NCBI RefSeq assembly: GCF_900604535.1
Contig: NZ_UWOT01000008.1
Location: forward strand, 1-64,000
Reading direction: 5' to 3'
Length of the DNA stretch: 64,000 bases
Origin: Romboutsia_E sp900604535
GTDB lineage: Bacteria > Bacillota > Clostridia > Peptostreptococcales > Peptostreptococcaceae
Positions 35,884 to 45,212 of this stretch are shown here, one piece after another. The position numbers and the translations under genes were made by a program. The notes below the pieces were generated by a model. The model did not search any database, was not told the origin of the DNA, and was given only the letters and a program-made list of their open reading frames with translations. The stretch's first letter is position 1; the number at the start of each line of letters is the position of its first letter.

Positions 35884-37044
35884 TTATATTAAATTATCAT
35901 TCTTTAGTAAGTTGTATAAAGTTGGATTAAAATTAAATTGAGCTATTAGGTTATTTACCTCATTTAATGCTTTCTCTCTTTTATCCTTAGTTACGTTACC
36001 TTTAGATGCTCTTATTAATATATTTTTAGGTGAGTGAGATATATCTATAAACTCCAGTAACTGAGTTTTATACCCTACAGCTTCAAGTAAATTAGCTCTA
36101 GATGCATCTGTCATAAGTGCAGCTACTCTTTCTTGTACTATTCCATATTTAGTTAATATAGATAAAGATTTAGCTTTCATTTGATGATTAAATTCATGTT
36201 GACAGCATGGAACTGAGAATATCATCTTACTATTCCACTTTATAGCATTGTACAGCGCATAATCAGTTGCTGTATCACATGCATGTAATGTAATTACCAT
36301 ATCAACTTTATTATTATACTTAAATCCATTTATATCTCCAAGTTCAAAACTTAAGTTATCATATCCATATCGTTTAGCTATTTCATTGCATTTTTTAATT
36401 ACATCTTTCTTTAAATCTAACCCTATCATTTTTACATTTATATTTTTAATTTCCACAAAATAATAATATAGTACAAAAGTTAGATAAGATTTACCACATC
36501 CAAAATCTAATATAGTAAGTTCTTTATAATTATTTTTCTTTATCTCGTCATCAATTATCTCTACAAATCTATTAATTTGCTTGTATTTATCATACATTGA
36601 TTTAACAACCTTACCTTCTTTGGTAAATACACCTAGGTCAATAAGTGGCTGTATAATCGTTCCTTCTCTTAATATATAATTTTTTTCTTTATTATGGCCT
36701 TTATTAACTAAATTCGAATTATCACTTTTTTTCTTTCCTAAAAATACTTTTCCTTTCTTGGATATCTTCAGGTCAAAATTATGAGTTATAGACCAGGCAG
36801 ATAATTGTTTATAATCCGAAATTAAGTTTACTATTTTATCTTCTAATTCTTCTTTTTCTATATTTTCATGAAAAACTTGTTTATCTGTAAATTTTTCAAT
36901 TTGGTAATACTCTTTATTATTTTTTTCTTTTATCGAAATATTTATCTTATTATACTCAACATCTTTATTAGCTTTATTACTAATTACAACTTTTATTATT
37001 TCATTTTGTGCTATTTCTTTAATTGAATTTTTTAAATCTTCCAT
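35884..37044 (-). CDS. class I SAM-dependent methyltransferase (Methyltransf_32-like)
   Basis: This 386-residue protein has an N-terminal region of about 150 residues without recognised motifs. A Rossmann methyltransferase follows: LDFGCGKSYLTF (SAM loop), LDLKKDVI and LHACDTATDYAL, then PCCQHEF. The HACDT and PCCQHE patterns are those of the Methyltransf_32 group, whose substrates are probably RNA. It forms an operon with dCMP deaminase. Confidence 0.8.
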   Translation of the reverse strand: MEDLKNSIKEIAQNEIIKVVISNKANKDVEYNKINISIKEKNNKEYYQIEKFTDKQVFHENIEKEELEDKIVNLISDYKQLSAWSITHNFDLKISKKGKVFLGKKKSDNSNLVNKGHNKEKNYILREGTIIQPLIDLGVFTKEGKVVKSMYDKYKQINRFVEIIDDEIKKNNYKELTILDFGCGKSYLTFVLYYYFVEIKNINVKMIGLDLKKDVIKKCNEIAKRYGYDNLSFELGDINGFKYNNKVDMVITLHACDTATDYALYNAIKWNSKMIFSVPCCQHEFNHQMKAKSLSILTKYGIVQERVAALMTDASRANLLEAVGYKTQLLEFIDISHSPKNILIRASKGNVTKDKREKALNEVNNLIAQFNFNPTLYNLLKNDNLI

Positions 37045-37153
37045 TTTGACATCCTTATTATAATTTATTTTCTACTTAAATTTCTCCATTAACAATATTA
37101 TTACATATATCCTTTTAATTAAAATTTTTTGTTATTTTAAATAACTTATAGTC

Positions 37154-38038
37154 TTATTTTGATTTTTCTATTTTATCTAATTTTTTATTATACAAAAATA
37201 CATAATAAGATGCAGTAAATACTATTATATATCCAATTATACTAAATTTATCTGGATATTGATTAAATATAAATATACTTAATATTGCAGAGAATATTAT
37301 ATTACTATAATCAAAAATAGATATTTCTTTAGCAGGTGCATATCTATATGCTAATGTTACTCCAAATTGTCCTAAACTTGCTGATATCCCAGCTAACAAT
37401 AGAAACATTAACTGTTTTAACGTCATAGGCTCATAGACATATATAAACATTGGTAATATACTTATTAAAGAAAACATTGAAAAGAAAAATACTATTGTAT
37501 GAGCCTCTTCTTTGTTTCCTATAGCCCTCAAACAAGTATATGCAGATGCTGCAAATACAGCTGACATAAGCCCTCCCATATACGGTATTACCTCTACACT
37601 AAAAGTGGGTTTTATTATGAATAAAGCTCCAGTGAATGCTATTATTATTGATATAATTTGATTTTTATTTATTTTTTCTTTTAAAAATATTGCACTGAAT
37701 ATAACTACTAAAAATGGACTAATTTTATTTAGCATATTAGCATCAGATAAAACTAATTTGTCTATAGCATAGAAGTTAAGAATTACACCTAATGTACCAA
37801 ACAATGATCTCATTAATAAAAGCTTTCTATTTTCTTTTTTTCCTACCATACTACCTTTATTCTTAACTATTAAATATAAAGCTATAATTGCAGAAACTAA
37901 ATTTCTAAAAAATACTTTTTGAAAGTTTGGTAAATCACCAGCTAGTTTTACAAATGCAGACATAAGTGCAAATCCAAAAGCAGATCCTATTATACACATT
38001 ATACCTTTAACTCTATTTGATTTTATTATATTATTCAC
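37154..38038 (-). CDS. DMT family (EamA) permease
   Basis: This 294-residue protein has ten membrane helices in two EamA repeats. The first includes KVFFRNLVSAIIAL and the second QFGVTLAYRYAPAKEISIFDY. It is a drug/metabolite transporter superfamily exporter with unknown substrate. It is monocistronic, with AGGAGG before the start. Confidence 0.9.
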   Translation of the reverse strand: MNNIIKSNRVKGIMCIIGSAFGFALMSAFVKLAGDLPNFQKVFFRNLVSAIIALYLIVKNKGSMVGKKENRKLLLMRSLFGTLGVILNFYAIDKLVLSDANMLNKISPFLVVIFSAIFLKEKINKNQIISIIIAFTGALFIIKPTFSVEVIPYMGGLMSAVFAASAYTCLRAIGNKEEAHTIVFFFSMFSLISILPMFIYVYEPMTLKQLMFLLLAGISASLGQFGVTLAYRYAPAKEISIFDYSNIIFSAILSIFIFNQYPDKFSIIGYIIVFTASYYVFLYNKKLDKIEKSK

Positions 38039-38148
38039 TTTTACCTCCTATTTCTAATAAATTTTTAATTTGAAAGTTTTGTATACACTATCTTTTTAGT
38101 TTATATTTCTTATTATAAGTAGTCAATTATTAAATTCTTAAAATAGAA

Positions 38149-38179
38149 ATAAAGCCCTTAGAAAATCTAAGCGCTTTAT
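38149..38179 (-). terminator. intrinsic terminator of nrdD-nrdG-dut
   Basis: ATAAAGC-C-CTTAGA and TCTAAG-C-GCTTTAT form a stem 12 bases past the dut stop codon. Confidence 0.85.
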
Positions 38180-38191
38180 CTTTATAAATAT

Positions 38192-38647
38192 TTATACTGT
38201 AGTTCCAGTAGATCCAAATCCACCTTCTCCTCTTACTGTTTTATTTACATCTGTTACTTCTCTAAATTCACAATGATATACTTTTCTAAGAACTCCTTGT
38301 GCGATTTTAGTATGTTTTGGTATAGTTATTTCAAAATCTTCTTCATTTTTTAACATTATACCTACTTCGCCTCTATAATCCATATCTACAGTACCTTCAA
38401 AAACAGTTATATCTGCATTTTGACCAGAAATAGTTGGTACTCCTTTAACTGTTATTCCTGATTTATTTTTTATTTGTATTCCCCATCCATAAGGTATCTC
38501 AAAAACTAATCCAGTTTTTGCTATTGCTTTTTTTCTTCCTGCAACTGTTATTTCTTCACATGTAAACAGATCAAACCCGCTATCTGTTTCATGTGCAAAA
38601 ACTGGTATTACAGCATCTTCACTAACTTTTTTTACATTCATTATCAT
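38192..38647 (-). CDS. dut: dUTP diphosphatase
   Basis: This 151-residue trimeric dUTPase has the conserved motifs HETDSGFDLF, KSGI, DMDYRGEVG and the C-terminal RGEGGFGSTG that closes over the active site. It hydrolyses dUTP to dUMP. It is the last gene of a nucleotide operon with nrdD and nrdG. Confidence 0.95.
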   Translation of the reverse strand: MIMNVKKVSEDAVIPVFAHETDSGFDLFTCEEITVAGRKKAIAKTGLVFEIPYGWGIQIKNKSGITVKGVPTISGQNADITVFEGTVDMDYRGEVGIMLKNEEDFEITIPKHTKIAQGVLRKVYHCEFREVTDVNKTVRGEGGFGSTGTTV

Positions 38648-38680
38648 TTGTAATGTCTCCTTAATTCTGTCCTATTTATT

Positions 38681-39184
38681 TTAGCATACCTCATGTAAGG
38701 CTATATTTTTCGATAATAAAGATTGTTTAACATCTATAACTCTTTGATTAGAAGATCCTCTTAACATAATAGATAAGTTTTTTTGTTCTTCTTCAAATTT
38801 TCCATCTACTAATACATCTATATAATTTAATACTTCTTTCTGAACTTCATTCAAGTTCTCAATTGTATATCCAGTCCATAAATATATCATTTTCTCTGGA
38901 TATACTTTTTTAAACTCTTTACATAAACTTATAACACCTTTAATATTTTGAGAGCATAGTGGCTCTCCTCCTAAAATAGATAGATTTCTCTTTATATTAT
39001 TTTTATCTATATTATCAATAATATACTTTAGGTCTTTTTGTGTAAACTCTTTGCCACCATTGAAGTCCCAAGTTTCTTTATTAAAGCAACCTTTGCAATG
39101 ATGGGGGCATCCTTGTGTCCAAAAAGACATTGTTACTCCTAATCCATTTGCTATATCATTATCTTTTATCTTAGAAAATCTCAA
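38681..39184 (-). CDS. nrdG: anaerobic ribonucleotide reductase activating protein NrdG
   Basis: This radical SAM activase has CPHHCKGC (C-x3-C-x2-C) and LSILGGEPL. The reading frame extends upstream into nrdD, but the family N-terminus begins near LRFSKIKDNDIANGLG. A TTG at 39184 has GGAG eight bases before it, giving 167 residues, the normal NrdG length. A GTG at 39193 is an alternative. It installs the glycyl radical on NrdD. Confidence 0.92.
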   Translation of the reverse strand: MRFSKIKDNDIANGLGVTMSFWTQGCPHHCKGCFNKETWDFNGGKEFTQKDLKYIIDNIDKNNIKRNLSILGGEPLCSQNIKGVISLCKEFKKVYPEKMIYLWTGYTIENLNEVQKEVLNYIDVLVDGKFEEEQKNLSIMLRGSSNQRVIDVKQSLLSKNIALHEVC

Positions 39185-39201
39185 CCTTATCACTCCAAAT
39201 C

Positions 39202-41331
39202 TTATAGATGTAATACTCTTTCTCCTATTTCTTGAGTACGTCCTTTGCCCCACATATTTGAGCCTATATAACCACAAGTTCTTCTCATAACTTGCATTTC
39301 ATTTTTATCTCTATTTCCACAGTTTGGACAATACCATTCTAAGTCATCATCTAACTTTATCTCACCTGTATAATCACACTTAAAACATACATCTGGTTTA
39401 GTGTTTATTTCAGCATATTGTATATTATGGTATATATAATTTATTATTTGCTCTACAGCAGGTAAGTTTTTACTCATATCCGGTACTTCTACATAACTTA
39501 TACATCCACCTAAACTTATATCATGGAATTGACTTTCAAACTTTAACTTAGAAAATGCGTCTATTTCTTCAGTCACATGTACATGATATGAGTTTGTGTA
39601 ATACATTCTATCAGTTACATTTTTTATTTCTCCGAATTTTTGCTTATCTATTCTACAGAATCTTGATGTTAAACTTTCTCCTGGAGTTCCGTATAATCCA
39701 AATCCAAGTCCTGTTTCTTTCTTCCATTTACTACAAGTATCATTTAAATAATGCATTACTTTTAAAGCAAATTCCTCTCCTTCTTTAGTCGTATGACTAA
39801 CACCAAGCATTGCCTGAGTCATTTCATATATACCTACGTATCCTAAAGAAAGCGTTGAATATCCATCCTTTAGAAGCTTGTCTATTTTTTCTCCTTTTTT
39901 AAGTCTAGCAATTCCACCATGTTGCCAGTGTATTGGAGATATGTCTGAAGTTGTTCCTAATAAGAAATTATGTCTAACCATTAATGCTTCTCTACAAAGC
40001 TCTAGCCTTTCGTCTAATACTTTCCAGAACTTGTCCATATTCTTATTAGCTGTTAATGCAACTTGAACTAAATTTAAACTTATAACACCTTGATTGAATC
40101 TTCCATACCATTTATAATTTCCATTTTCATCTTTCCAGTTACTTAAGTGCGATCTGCAGCCCATTGGTGGGAATGTTTCTCCATCATAATTTTTTCTCAT
40201 TATTTTAGCACTTTGATAATCTGGAACTAATCTCTTCGTATTACACTTTGCTGCTAGCTTTGTAATATAATCATATTTTCCACCTTCTAAGCAGTTATGC
40301 TCATCAAGTAAATAAACTAATTTAGGGAACTCTTCTCCGATTTCATTTCCTTTATAGTTTTTCATCCCTTCTAATCTTTGAAGTATCATTTCTTCACAAA
40401 TTAATGCCATTTCTCTTTCATATTTATGACCTTCTTCTATTTCTAAATAAATAGTTGAGAATGGAGACTGACCGTTACTTGTATGAAGTGTTGAAAGTTG
40501 GTAACGTATTGTTTGTATCCCAGATCTCAACTCTTCCATCATTCTTTCTTCTGCCAATTCTTTAGCCATCTCTTCAGAATACTTTACTTTATATCTATTA
40601 AAATATTTATCGTATGAGACTCTTAAGAATGGTGCTATATGTTTTATAGTTATAGAATTTCCTCCATATTGACCACTAGCTATTTGAGCTATGATTTGAG
40701 TTATAATAGTACAAGCTGTTGCAAATGACTTTGGTGATTCAACTAACTTATTATTTATAACTGTTCCATTAGTTAACATATCTTCTAGATTTATAAGCAT
40801 ACAGTTATGAATAGGTTGTATCGTATAGTCCATGTCATGGAAGTGAAGTACACCTTCATCATGTGCTTGAACTATGTGTGATGGAATTAACTTCCTTCTA
40901 GCTATATCTTTAGACACCTCTCCAGCAACTAAATCTCTTTGAGTTGAAGCTAACATTCCATTTTTATTAGAATTTTCATTCATTACCTCTTCATTGCTTC
41001 TATCTAATAATCCTAATATACTTCCATCAGTTGTATTTTTTTCTCTTTTAAAAGATTGTACAGCTCTATACCCTTCATAAGCTTTAGCAGTTAATTCTTG
41101 TTTATTATCTATTAACATCTTATAAACCATATCTTCAACTTGATGTACTGTTGGTGATATAGAATTTTCATAGCAATAGGTTTCTATATCTGTTGCTATT
41201 TTATTAGCTATTTCTTCTTTATAAATTCCGCTACCATACTTCATTGCTTTTAATATTGCATTTTTTATTTTGAATTTATCAAATCCAACGCTATTTCCAT
41301 CTCTTTTTATTATCATTAACTCTTTGATCAT
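39202..41331 (-). CDS. nrdD: anaerobic ribonucleoside-triphosphate reductase NrdD
   Basis: This 709-residue class III reductase has an N-terminal ATP-cone (about 5-95), the catalytic barrel with MGCRSHL, a C-terminal zinc site with CFKC and CPNC, and the glycyl radical motif RTCGYIG near the end. It reduces NTPs to dNTPs without oxygen. Its upstream region carries two NrdR boxes. AAAGGAGAA precedes the start. Confidence 0.96.
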   Translation of the reverse strand: MIKELMIIKRDGNSVGFDKFKIKNAILKAMKYGSGIYKEEIANKIATDIETYCYENSISPTVHQVEDMVYKMLIDNKQELTAKAYEGYRAVQSFKREKNTTDGSILGLLDRSNEEVMNENSNKNGMLASTQRDLVAGEVSKDIARRKLIPSHIVQAHDEGVLHFHDMDYTIQPIHNCMLINLEDMLTNGTVINNKLVESPKSFATACTIITQIIAQIASGQYGGNSITIKHIAPFLRVSYDKYFNRYKVKYSEEMAKELAEERMMEELRSGIQTIRYQLSTLHTSNGQSPFSTIYLEIEEGHKYEREMALICEEMILQRLEGMKNYKGNEIGEEFPKLVYLLDEHNCLEGGKYDYITKLAAKCNTKRLVPDYQSAKIMRKNYDGETFPPMGCRSHLSNWKDENGNYKWYGRFNQGVISLNLVQVALTANKNMDKFWKVLDERLELCREALMVRHNFLLGTTSDISPIHWQHGGIARLKKGEKIDKLLKDGYSTLSLGYVGIYEMTQAMLGVSHTTKEGEEFALKVMHYLNDTCSKWKKETGLGFGLYGTPGESLTSRFCRIDKQKFGEIKNVTDRMYYTNSYHVHVTEEIDAFSKLKFESQFHDISLGGCISYVEVPDMSKNLPAVEQIINYIYHNIQYAEINTKPDVCFKCDYTGEIKLDDDLEWYCPNCGNRDKNEMQVMRRTCGYIGSNMWGKGRTQEIGERVLHL

Positions 41332-41443
41332 AGCATTCTCCTTTTAACCAATTATGTAATCCTTGTACTTCTTATTTTTCATAAAATATACATTTTTTTA
41401 ATTTCAAGTATTGACTTTAATGACTATATACCCTTACTTGTCG

Positions 41444-41457
41444 TACTATATATAGTA
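41444..41457. promoter_or_regulatory. NrdR box 1
   Basis: TACTATATATAGTA, a palindrome matching the NrdR box core (CWATATWG), upstream of nrdD. Confidence 0.82.
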
Positions 41458-41474
41458 AGTACTTAACTATTCTA

Positions 41475-41488
41475 TACTATATATAGTA
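41475..41488. promoter_or_regulatory. NrdR box 2
   Basis: An identical TACTATATATAGTA copy 31 bp from box 1, three helical turns, the usual spacing of paired NrdR boxes. The 314-base gap between nrdD and the aminotransferase gene holds these two boxes and otherwise A/T-rich sequence. Confidence 0.85.
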
Positions 41489-41645
41489 TGTAAGCAAGTT
41501 ATTTTTTCATTTTTATTTTTTATTTTTTAAGCATTAAAAAATGGCCTTATTGACACATTTTTCGACAACAAAACCATTCTTTTATAAATTTATTTATATG
41601 TTTTTTATGTTTTTTTTATAAGAAATACACATACTAATCCTATAT

Positions 41646-42794
41646 CTAGTTATTACACAGCTCTTCAATTTTATCAAAAACTTTTCTTAAAATTTTTATA
41701 TCTTTATTACAAGTGATTCTAATATAATTTTTATATTTATCTCCAAAAATTTCTCCTGGTAACACTAAAATTCTTTCCTTTAATAAAAGGTCTCTAAATT
41801 CATTTCCATCAAACTTAGTTTGAGATAAGTCTATAAATAAATAAATTCCACCTTGGGGTTTACTAATATTTAGATTTTTTATAGTTTTAGTTCTTTCATA
41901 CCCGTACTCTACTCTTTTCCAATATATATGTTTTAAATTTTCACCTATGTCATCACTAAGTTTTAAAGCTGCTATAGATGCACTTTGACATATATTTGGT
42001 GCTGAGTATGTTATTGAATCATTTACAAATCTACATACATCTATAATTTTCGAATTTGATATTATATATCCAATTCTCCAACCTGTCATTGCATAATCTT
42101 TTGACATAGTTTTTATTACTACTGTATTTGTAAGCTTTTTATCAATCTCTAACATTGATGTAAACTTATTTTTACCATATGTAAACACTGTATATACCTC
42201 ATCTGATAAAATTATACAATTATTCTCTCTACTTAAATTATATATTTCTTTTAACAACTCCTTTGAATATACACTTCCACTTGGATTTGTTGGTGAATTT
42301 ATAATTATCGCCTTAGTTTTGCTCGTTATACACTTTTTTATGTCTTCAATACTCGGGATATATCCATCCTCTATACATGTCTCTACAACTACAACTTTCC
42401 CTAAGTTTAATTTAACTTGATCTATATATGTAGGATAATATGGAGCTATTATTATTACTTCATCATCTTTATTTATTATTGATTTTAAAGCTAAATAAAG
42501 TCCATGACCAGCTCCTATAGTAACCATTATTTCATTTATATCAATATCTATATTATATCTATTACAATAACTTGATATCTCAGCTCTGAATCTCTCATCT
42601 CCTAATGGATGAGTATACATTGTATGACTTATATATTCATTTTTATAAATAGAATCAATAATTCTTTTATCTGTGCATATATCATGGTCACCTAAACTTA
42701 CATCTATTATATCATCTAATAGATTTACATCATCTCCTGCTGAATTTAATGCACCTATTTGTATATCTTTAAATTCATCTGCTATAAAGTTCAT
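41646..42794 (-). CDS. PLP-dependent aminotransferase (class I/II fold)
   Basis: This 382-residue fold-type I aminotransferase has the pattern GAGHGLYLALKS, NSPTNPSGS and LSDEVYTVF, with the PLP Lys in SKDYAMTGWRIGY, and RITCN near the end. This is the aspartate aminotransferase superfamily. The substrate cannot be read from the sequence. Longer starts exist (42830, 42857), but only the ATG at 42794 has a proper ribosome binding site (AAAGGTGG). The N-terminus MNFIADEF then precedes the family core. Confidence 0.82.
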   Translation of the reverse strand: MNFIADEFKDIQIGALNSAGDDVNLLDDIIDVSLGDHDICTDKRIIDSIYKNEYISHTMYTHPLGDERFRAEISSYCNRYNIDIDINEIMVTIGAGHGLYLALKSIINKDDEVIIIAPYYPTYIDQVKLNLGKVVVVETCIEDGYIPSIEDIKKCITSKTKAIIINSPTNPSGSVYSKELLKEIYNLSRENNCIILSDEVYTVFTYGKNKFTSMLEIDKKLTNTVVIKTMSKDYAMTGWRIGYIISNSKIIDVCRFVNDSITYSAPNICQSASIAALKLSDDIGENLKHIYWKRVEYGYERTKTIKNLNISKPQGGIYLFIDLSQTKFDGNEFRDLLLKERILVLPGEIFGDKYKNYIRITCNKDIKILRKVFDKIEELCNN

Positions 42795-42919
42795 ATTCCC
42801 TAACCACCTTTTTAGTTGTTTAATATTCATTGTATTTTTACTTTTAATTATAGTCAATCATTATTTAAGCATATTTTTCCATGGATAATAACTATAGATT
42901 ATGGTAATATTTATATATA

Positions 42920-42934
42920 TGATAACTATTATCA
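42920..42934. promoter_or_regulatory. Fur box upstream of the DUF3793 gene
   Basis: TGATAACTATTATCA fits the Fur 7-1-7 pattern TGATAAT-N-ATTATCA with one mismatch. It sits just before the ribosome binding site. Confidence 0.68.
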
Positions 42935-42948
42935 ATTAGGAGGTAATT

Positions 42949-43545
42949 ATGAGTATAAATTGCAATAAAAACTGTTGTGAAAATAAATTAAATTCACCTT
43001 ATATAAAAAAAATATTAGAAATTCTAGGACCTGTTATACTTGGTTCAAAACCAGCTGAGATATTAAATATATCAGGTGAAATGAATCTGAAAAAAAATAA
43101 ACTTAATGAAATAGAATCATTTTTTGATAAATGTAGTAAAATAAATTACAAAATTATAAATACTTATGATGGTGGTATTAGAGTTCTATTTATTAATAAA
43201 AAATCAATGTCTCGTGTATTTACAAATAAAAAGTGTATTAATTTTTTAAAGTTTCTAGGATATCCATCTGATTATGATATGGAAACATATATTAATGTTT
43301 TAATTAACAAATTACATTCACCTAATTTTCCAAATGAAATAGGTATATTTTTAGGATATCCACTTAAAGATGTTCTTGGATTTATGGGATATGGAAAAAA
43401 TGAGCTATATACTACTCGTGTTTGGAAAATTTATGGAGATCCATCTATATCTTATGAAGTATGCAATAGTTTTTTAAAAGATCGAGCTATCATGAAAGAA
43501 ATGATAAATAATAATTCAATTAGTGAATTAAGAAGTGTAATTTAA
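42949..43545 (+). CDS. DUF3793 family protein
   Basis: This 198-residue protein starts with a Cys-rich segment (C5, C9, C10) and has the DUF3793 core FPNEIGIFLGYPLKDVLGFM. The family occurs in anaerobes, often beside iron or heme genes. Its function is not established. The upstream Fur box and the following Fur-box-controlled heme oxygenase gene suggest a role under iron limitation. AGGAGG precedes the start. Confidence 0.82.
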   Translation: MSINCNKNCCENKLNSPYIKKILEILGPVILGSKPAEILNISGEMNLKKNKLNEIESFFDKCSKINYKIINTYDGGIRVLFINKKSMSRVFTNKKCINFLKFLGYPSDYDMETYINVLINKLHSPNFPNEIGIFLGYPLKDVLGFMGYGKNELYTTRVWKIYGDPSISYEVCNSFLKDRAIMKEMINNNSISELRSVI

Positions 43546-43606
43546 AATAAATTTTATTTTTAATGTTTAATTCATAGTATGTAGGGTATATTTTATATAT
43601 AGAAAA

Positions 43607-43621
43607 TGATAACAATTATCA
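43607..43621. promoter_or_regulatory. Fur box upstream of heme oxygenase
   Basis: TGATAACAATTATCA fits Fur 7-1-7 with one mismatch and lies within a larger inverted repeat (about 43595-43634). Confidence 0.75.
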
Positions 43622-43655
43622 TTCTCTATATATAATTATTATCGAGGTGATACAT

Positions 43656-44288
43656 ATGGATTTAATGACAAAAATAAGAAAAAATAGTGCTACACTTCAT
43701 AGTGCAGCTGAACACAGTGGATTTATAAAAAGAATAGTTGATGGTAATGCATCTAAAGACAGTTATGCTGAGTATTTATTTAATTTAGCTGCTATGTATA
43801 ATTCTATAGAACAAGCATTAGAAAGAAATACAAATAACGAAACTGTTAAAGAGTTTGCTACTCCAGAATTATATCGTTATGATTTAATAAAAAAAGATTT
43901 AGACTTCTTATTAGGAGATAAAGTAAGTGAAATAGAATTACTTCCATCTACTATAGCTTTTGTAGATAAAATAAATGATTTAGAAAAAACTAATCCTGAA
44001 TTAGTAATTGCTTATGCTTATACAAGATTTATAGCTGATTTATTTGGAGGAAGAACCTTTGTTGCTTTATTAAGTGTTAATTATAAAGTTCCTGCAGAAG
44101 GGTTAAACTACTACTCTTGTGATAAAATAAAAGATATTAGATCTTATGTTATGAATTATGCTAATAAGTTAAATAACTTAAAATTATCTTCTGATTTAGA
44201 AATTAAATTTATAAATGAAATTAGCAATGCTTATATATATAATCTAGCAATTTCTAATGAATTAGAAGCTAAACTTTATCTAAATTAG
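43656..44288 (+). CDS. heme oxygenase (biliverdin-type fold)
   Basis: This 210-residue all-helical protein has LHSAAEHSGF, placing the proximal heme His at residue 15. The distal helix reads YTRFIADLFGGRTF, matching the AxTRYLGDLSGG segment of HmuO/HemO enzymes. It should open heme to release iron. An upstream in-frame start (43647) is less likely because GAGGTGA precedes the ATG at 43656. A Fur box lies upstream and a terminator follows. Heme oxygenases need oxygen, which is odd in a strict anaerobe; clostridial homologues are known. Confidence 0.85.
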   Translation: MDLMTKIRKNSATLHSAAEHSGFIKRIVDGNASKDSYAEYLFNLAAMYNSIEQALERNTNNETVKEFATPELYRYDLIKKDLDFLLGDKVSEIELLPSTIAFVDKINDLEKTNPELVIAYAYTRFIADLFGGRTFVALLSVNYKVPAEGLNYYSCDKIKDIRSYVMNYANKLNNLKLSSDLEIKFINEISNAYIYNLAISNELEAKLYLN

Positions 44289-44294
44289 TAAAAC

Positions 44295-44338
44295 AAAAAC
44301 TATCTAAAATAATATTTATATTATTTTAGATAGTTTTT
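44295..44338 (+). terminator. intrinsic terminator of the heme oxygenase gene
   Basis: AAAAACTATCTAAAATAATA pairs with its complement ending TAGATAGTTTTT, a stem of about 20 bp with a short loop. Confidence 0.92.
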
Positions 44339-44387
44339 ATTTTACTTAATATTATAAAAAATTAATTCATTTTAAATCCATGTTAAC

Positions 44388-44419
44388 TTAAGGTTTATTT
44401 AAGGTTAAATTTTTACAAT
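44388..44419 (+). promoter_or_regulatory. response-regulator-type direct repeat promoter of the VTC operon
   Basis: TTAAGG (44388-44393), spacer TTTAT, TTAAGG (44399-44404), then 9 bases and the -10 hexamer TACAAT (44414-44419). The repeats replace the -35 element. The same layout occurs at 45972, 54232 and 58728. Confidence 0.75.
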
Positions 44420-44459
44420 ATAGCTATAAAATAGTTCTTAAATAAGGGGTTGGTTATAA

Positions 44460-45212
44460 ATGTCGATAAAATCTTTTCAACGATATGAAAAAAAATTTAT
44501 TTTAGATAAAAATCAATATGATATGTTAATTCCAAAATTACTCGAATATATGAATCCTGATAAATACTGCAAAGATGGACAAAACTACAGTATATTTAAC
44601 ATTTATTATGATACAAAGCATAGTGATGTCATAAGACACTCTATCTCTAAACCATTTTATAAAGAAAAACTCAGACTTAGAAGTTACACTATTCCTAAAA
44701 ATATTAATGACAAAGTTTTTCTTGAATTAAAGAAAAAAATAAATGGCATAGTTAATAAGCGGAGAATTTCTCTTACATTAGAAGAAGCATACAAATTTTT
44801 AAAATTTGGATATAGACCAGTTTCTACTGACTACTTAAACAATCAAGTTATTAATGAGATACAATATTATCTTAGTAAGAATAAAGTTACTCCTACTGTT
44901 TACATTGGTTATAGCCGTAAAGCATTTTTTTGTAAAAATGACCCTGACTTTAGATTAACGTTTGATTCTCATATAACTGCTAGAAGAAATGATTTACATT
45001 TAGAATCCGGTTTATATGGCTATGATATTCTAGGTGAAAATAACTATCTTATGGAAGTAAAAATATTAGGTTCTATTCCAGTTTGGTTTACAAAGATTCT
45101 TTCTGAGTTAAAGATATACAATACTCATTATTCAAAATATGGAAATGAATTTATGGCCCATTGTTTAAATAATCAAAATAATAATTTAAAAGGAGAAGAA
45201 ATAATATGTTAG
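44460..45212 (+). CDS. VTC-domain polyphosphate polymerase family protein
   Basis: This 250-residue protein fits the VTC domain: RYEKKFIL at the start, YFNIYYDT-like NIYYDT, KLRLRSY, FLELKKK, VYIGYSRKAF, RLTFDSHI and LMEVKI near the end. Basic and acidic residues line the expected tunnel. VTC domains make polyphosphate from ATP in yeast. Bacterial versions commonly pair with DUF4956 and CotH-type genes. The next gene encodes DUF4956 and overlaps by 7 bases. Confidence 0.88.
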   Translation: MSIKSFQRYEKKFILDKNQYDMLIPKLLEYMNPDKYCKDGQNYSIFNIYYDTKHSDVIRHSISKPFYKEKLRLRSYTIPKNINDKVFLELKKKINGIVNKRRISLTLEEAYKFLKFGYRPVSTDYLNNQVINEIQYYLSKNKVTPTVYIGYSRKAFFCKNDPDFRLTFDSHITARRNDLHLESGLYGYDILGENNYLMEVKILGSIPVWFTKILSELKIYNTHYSKYGNEFMAHCLNNQNNNLKGEEIIC

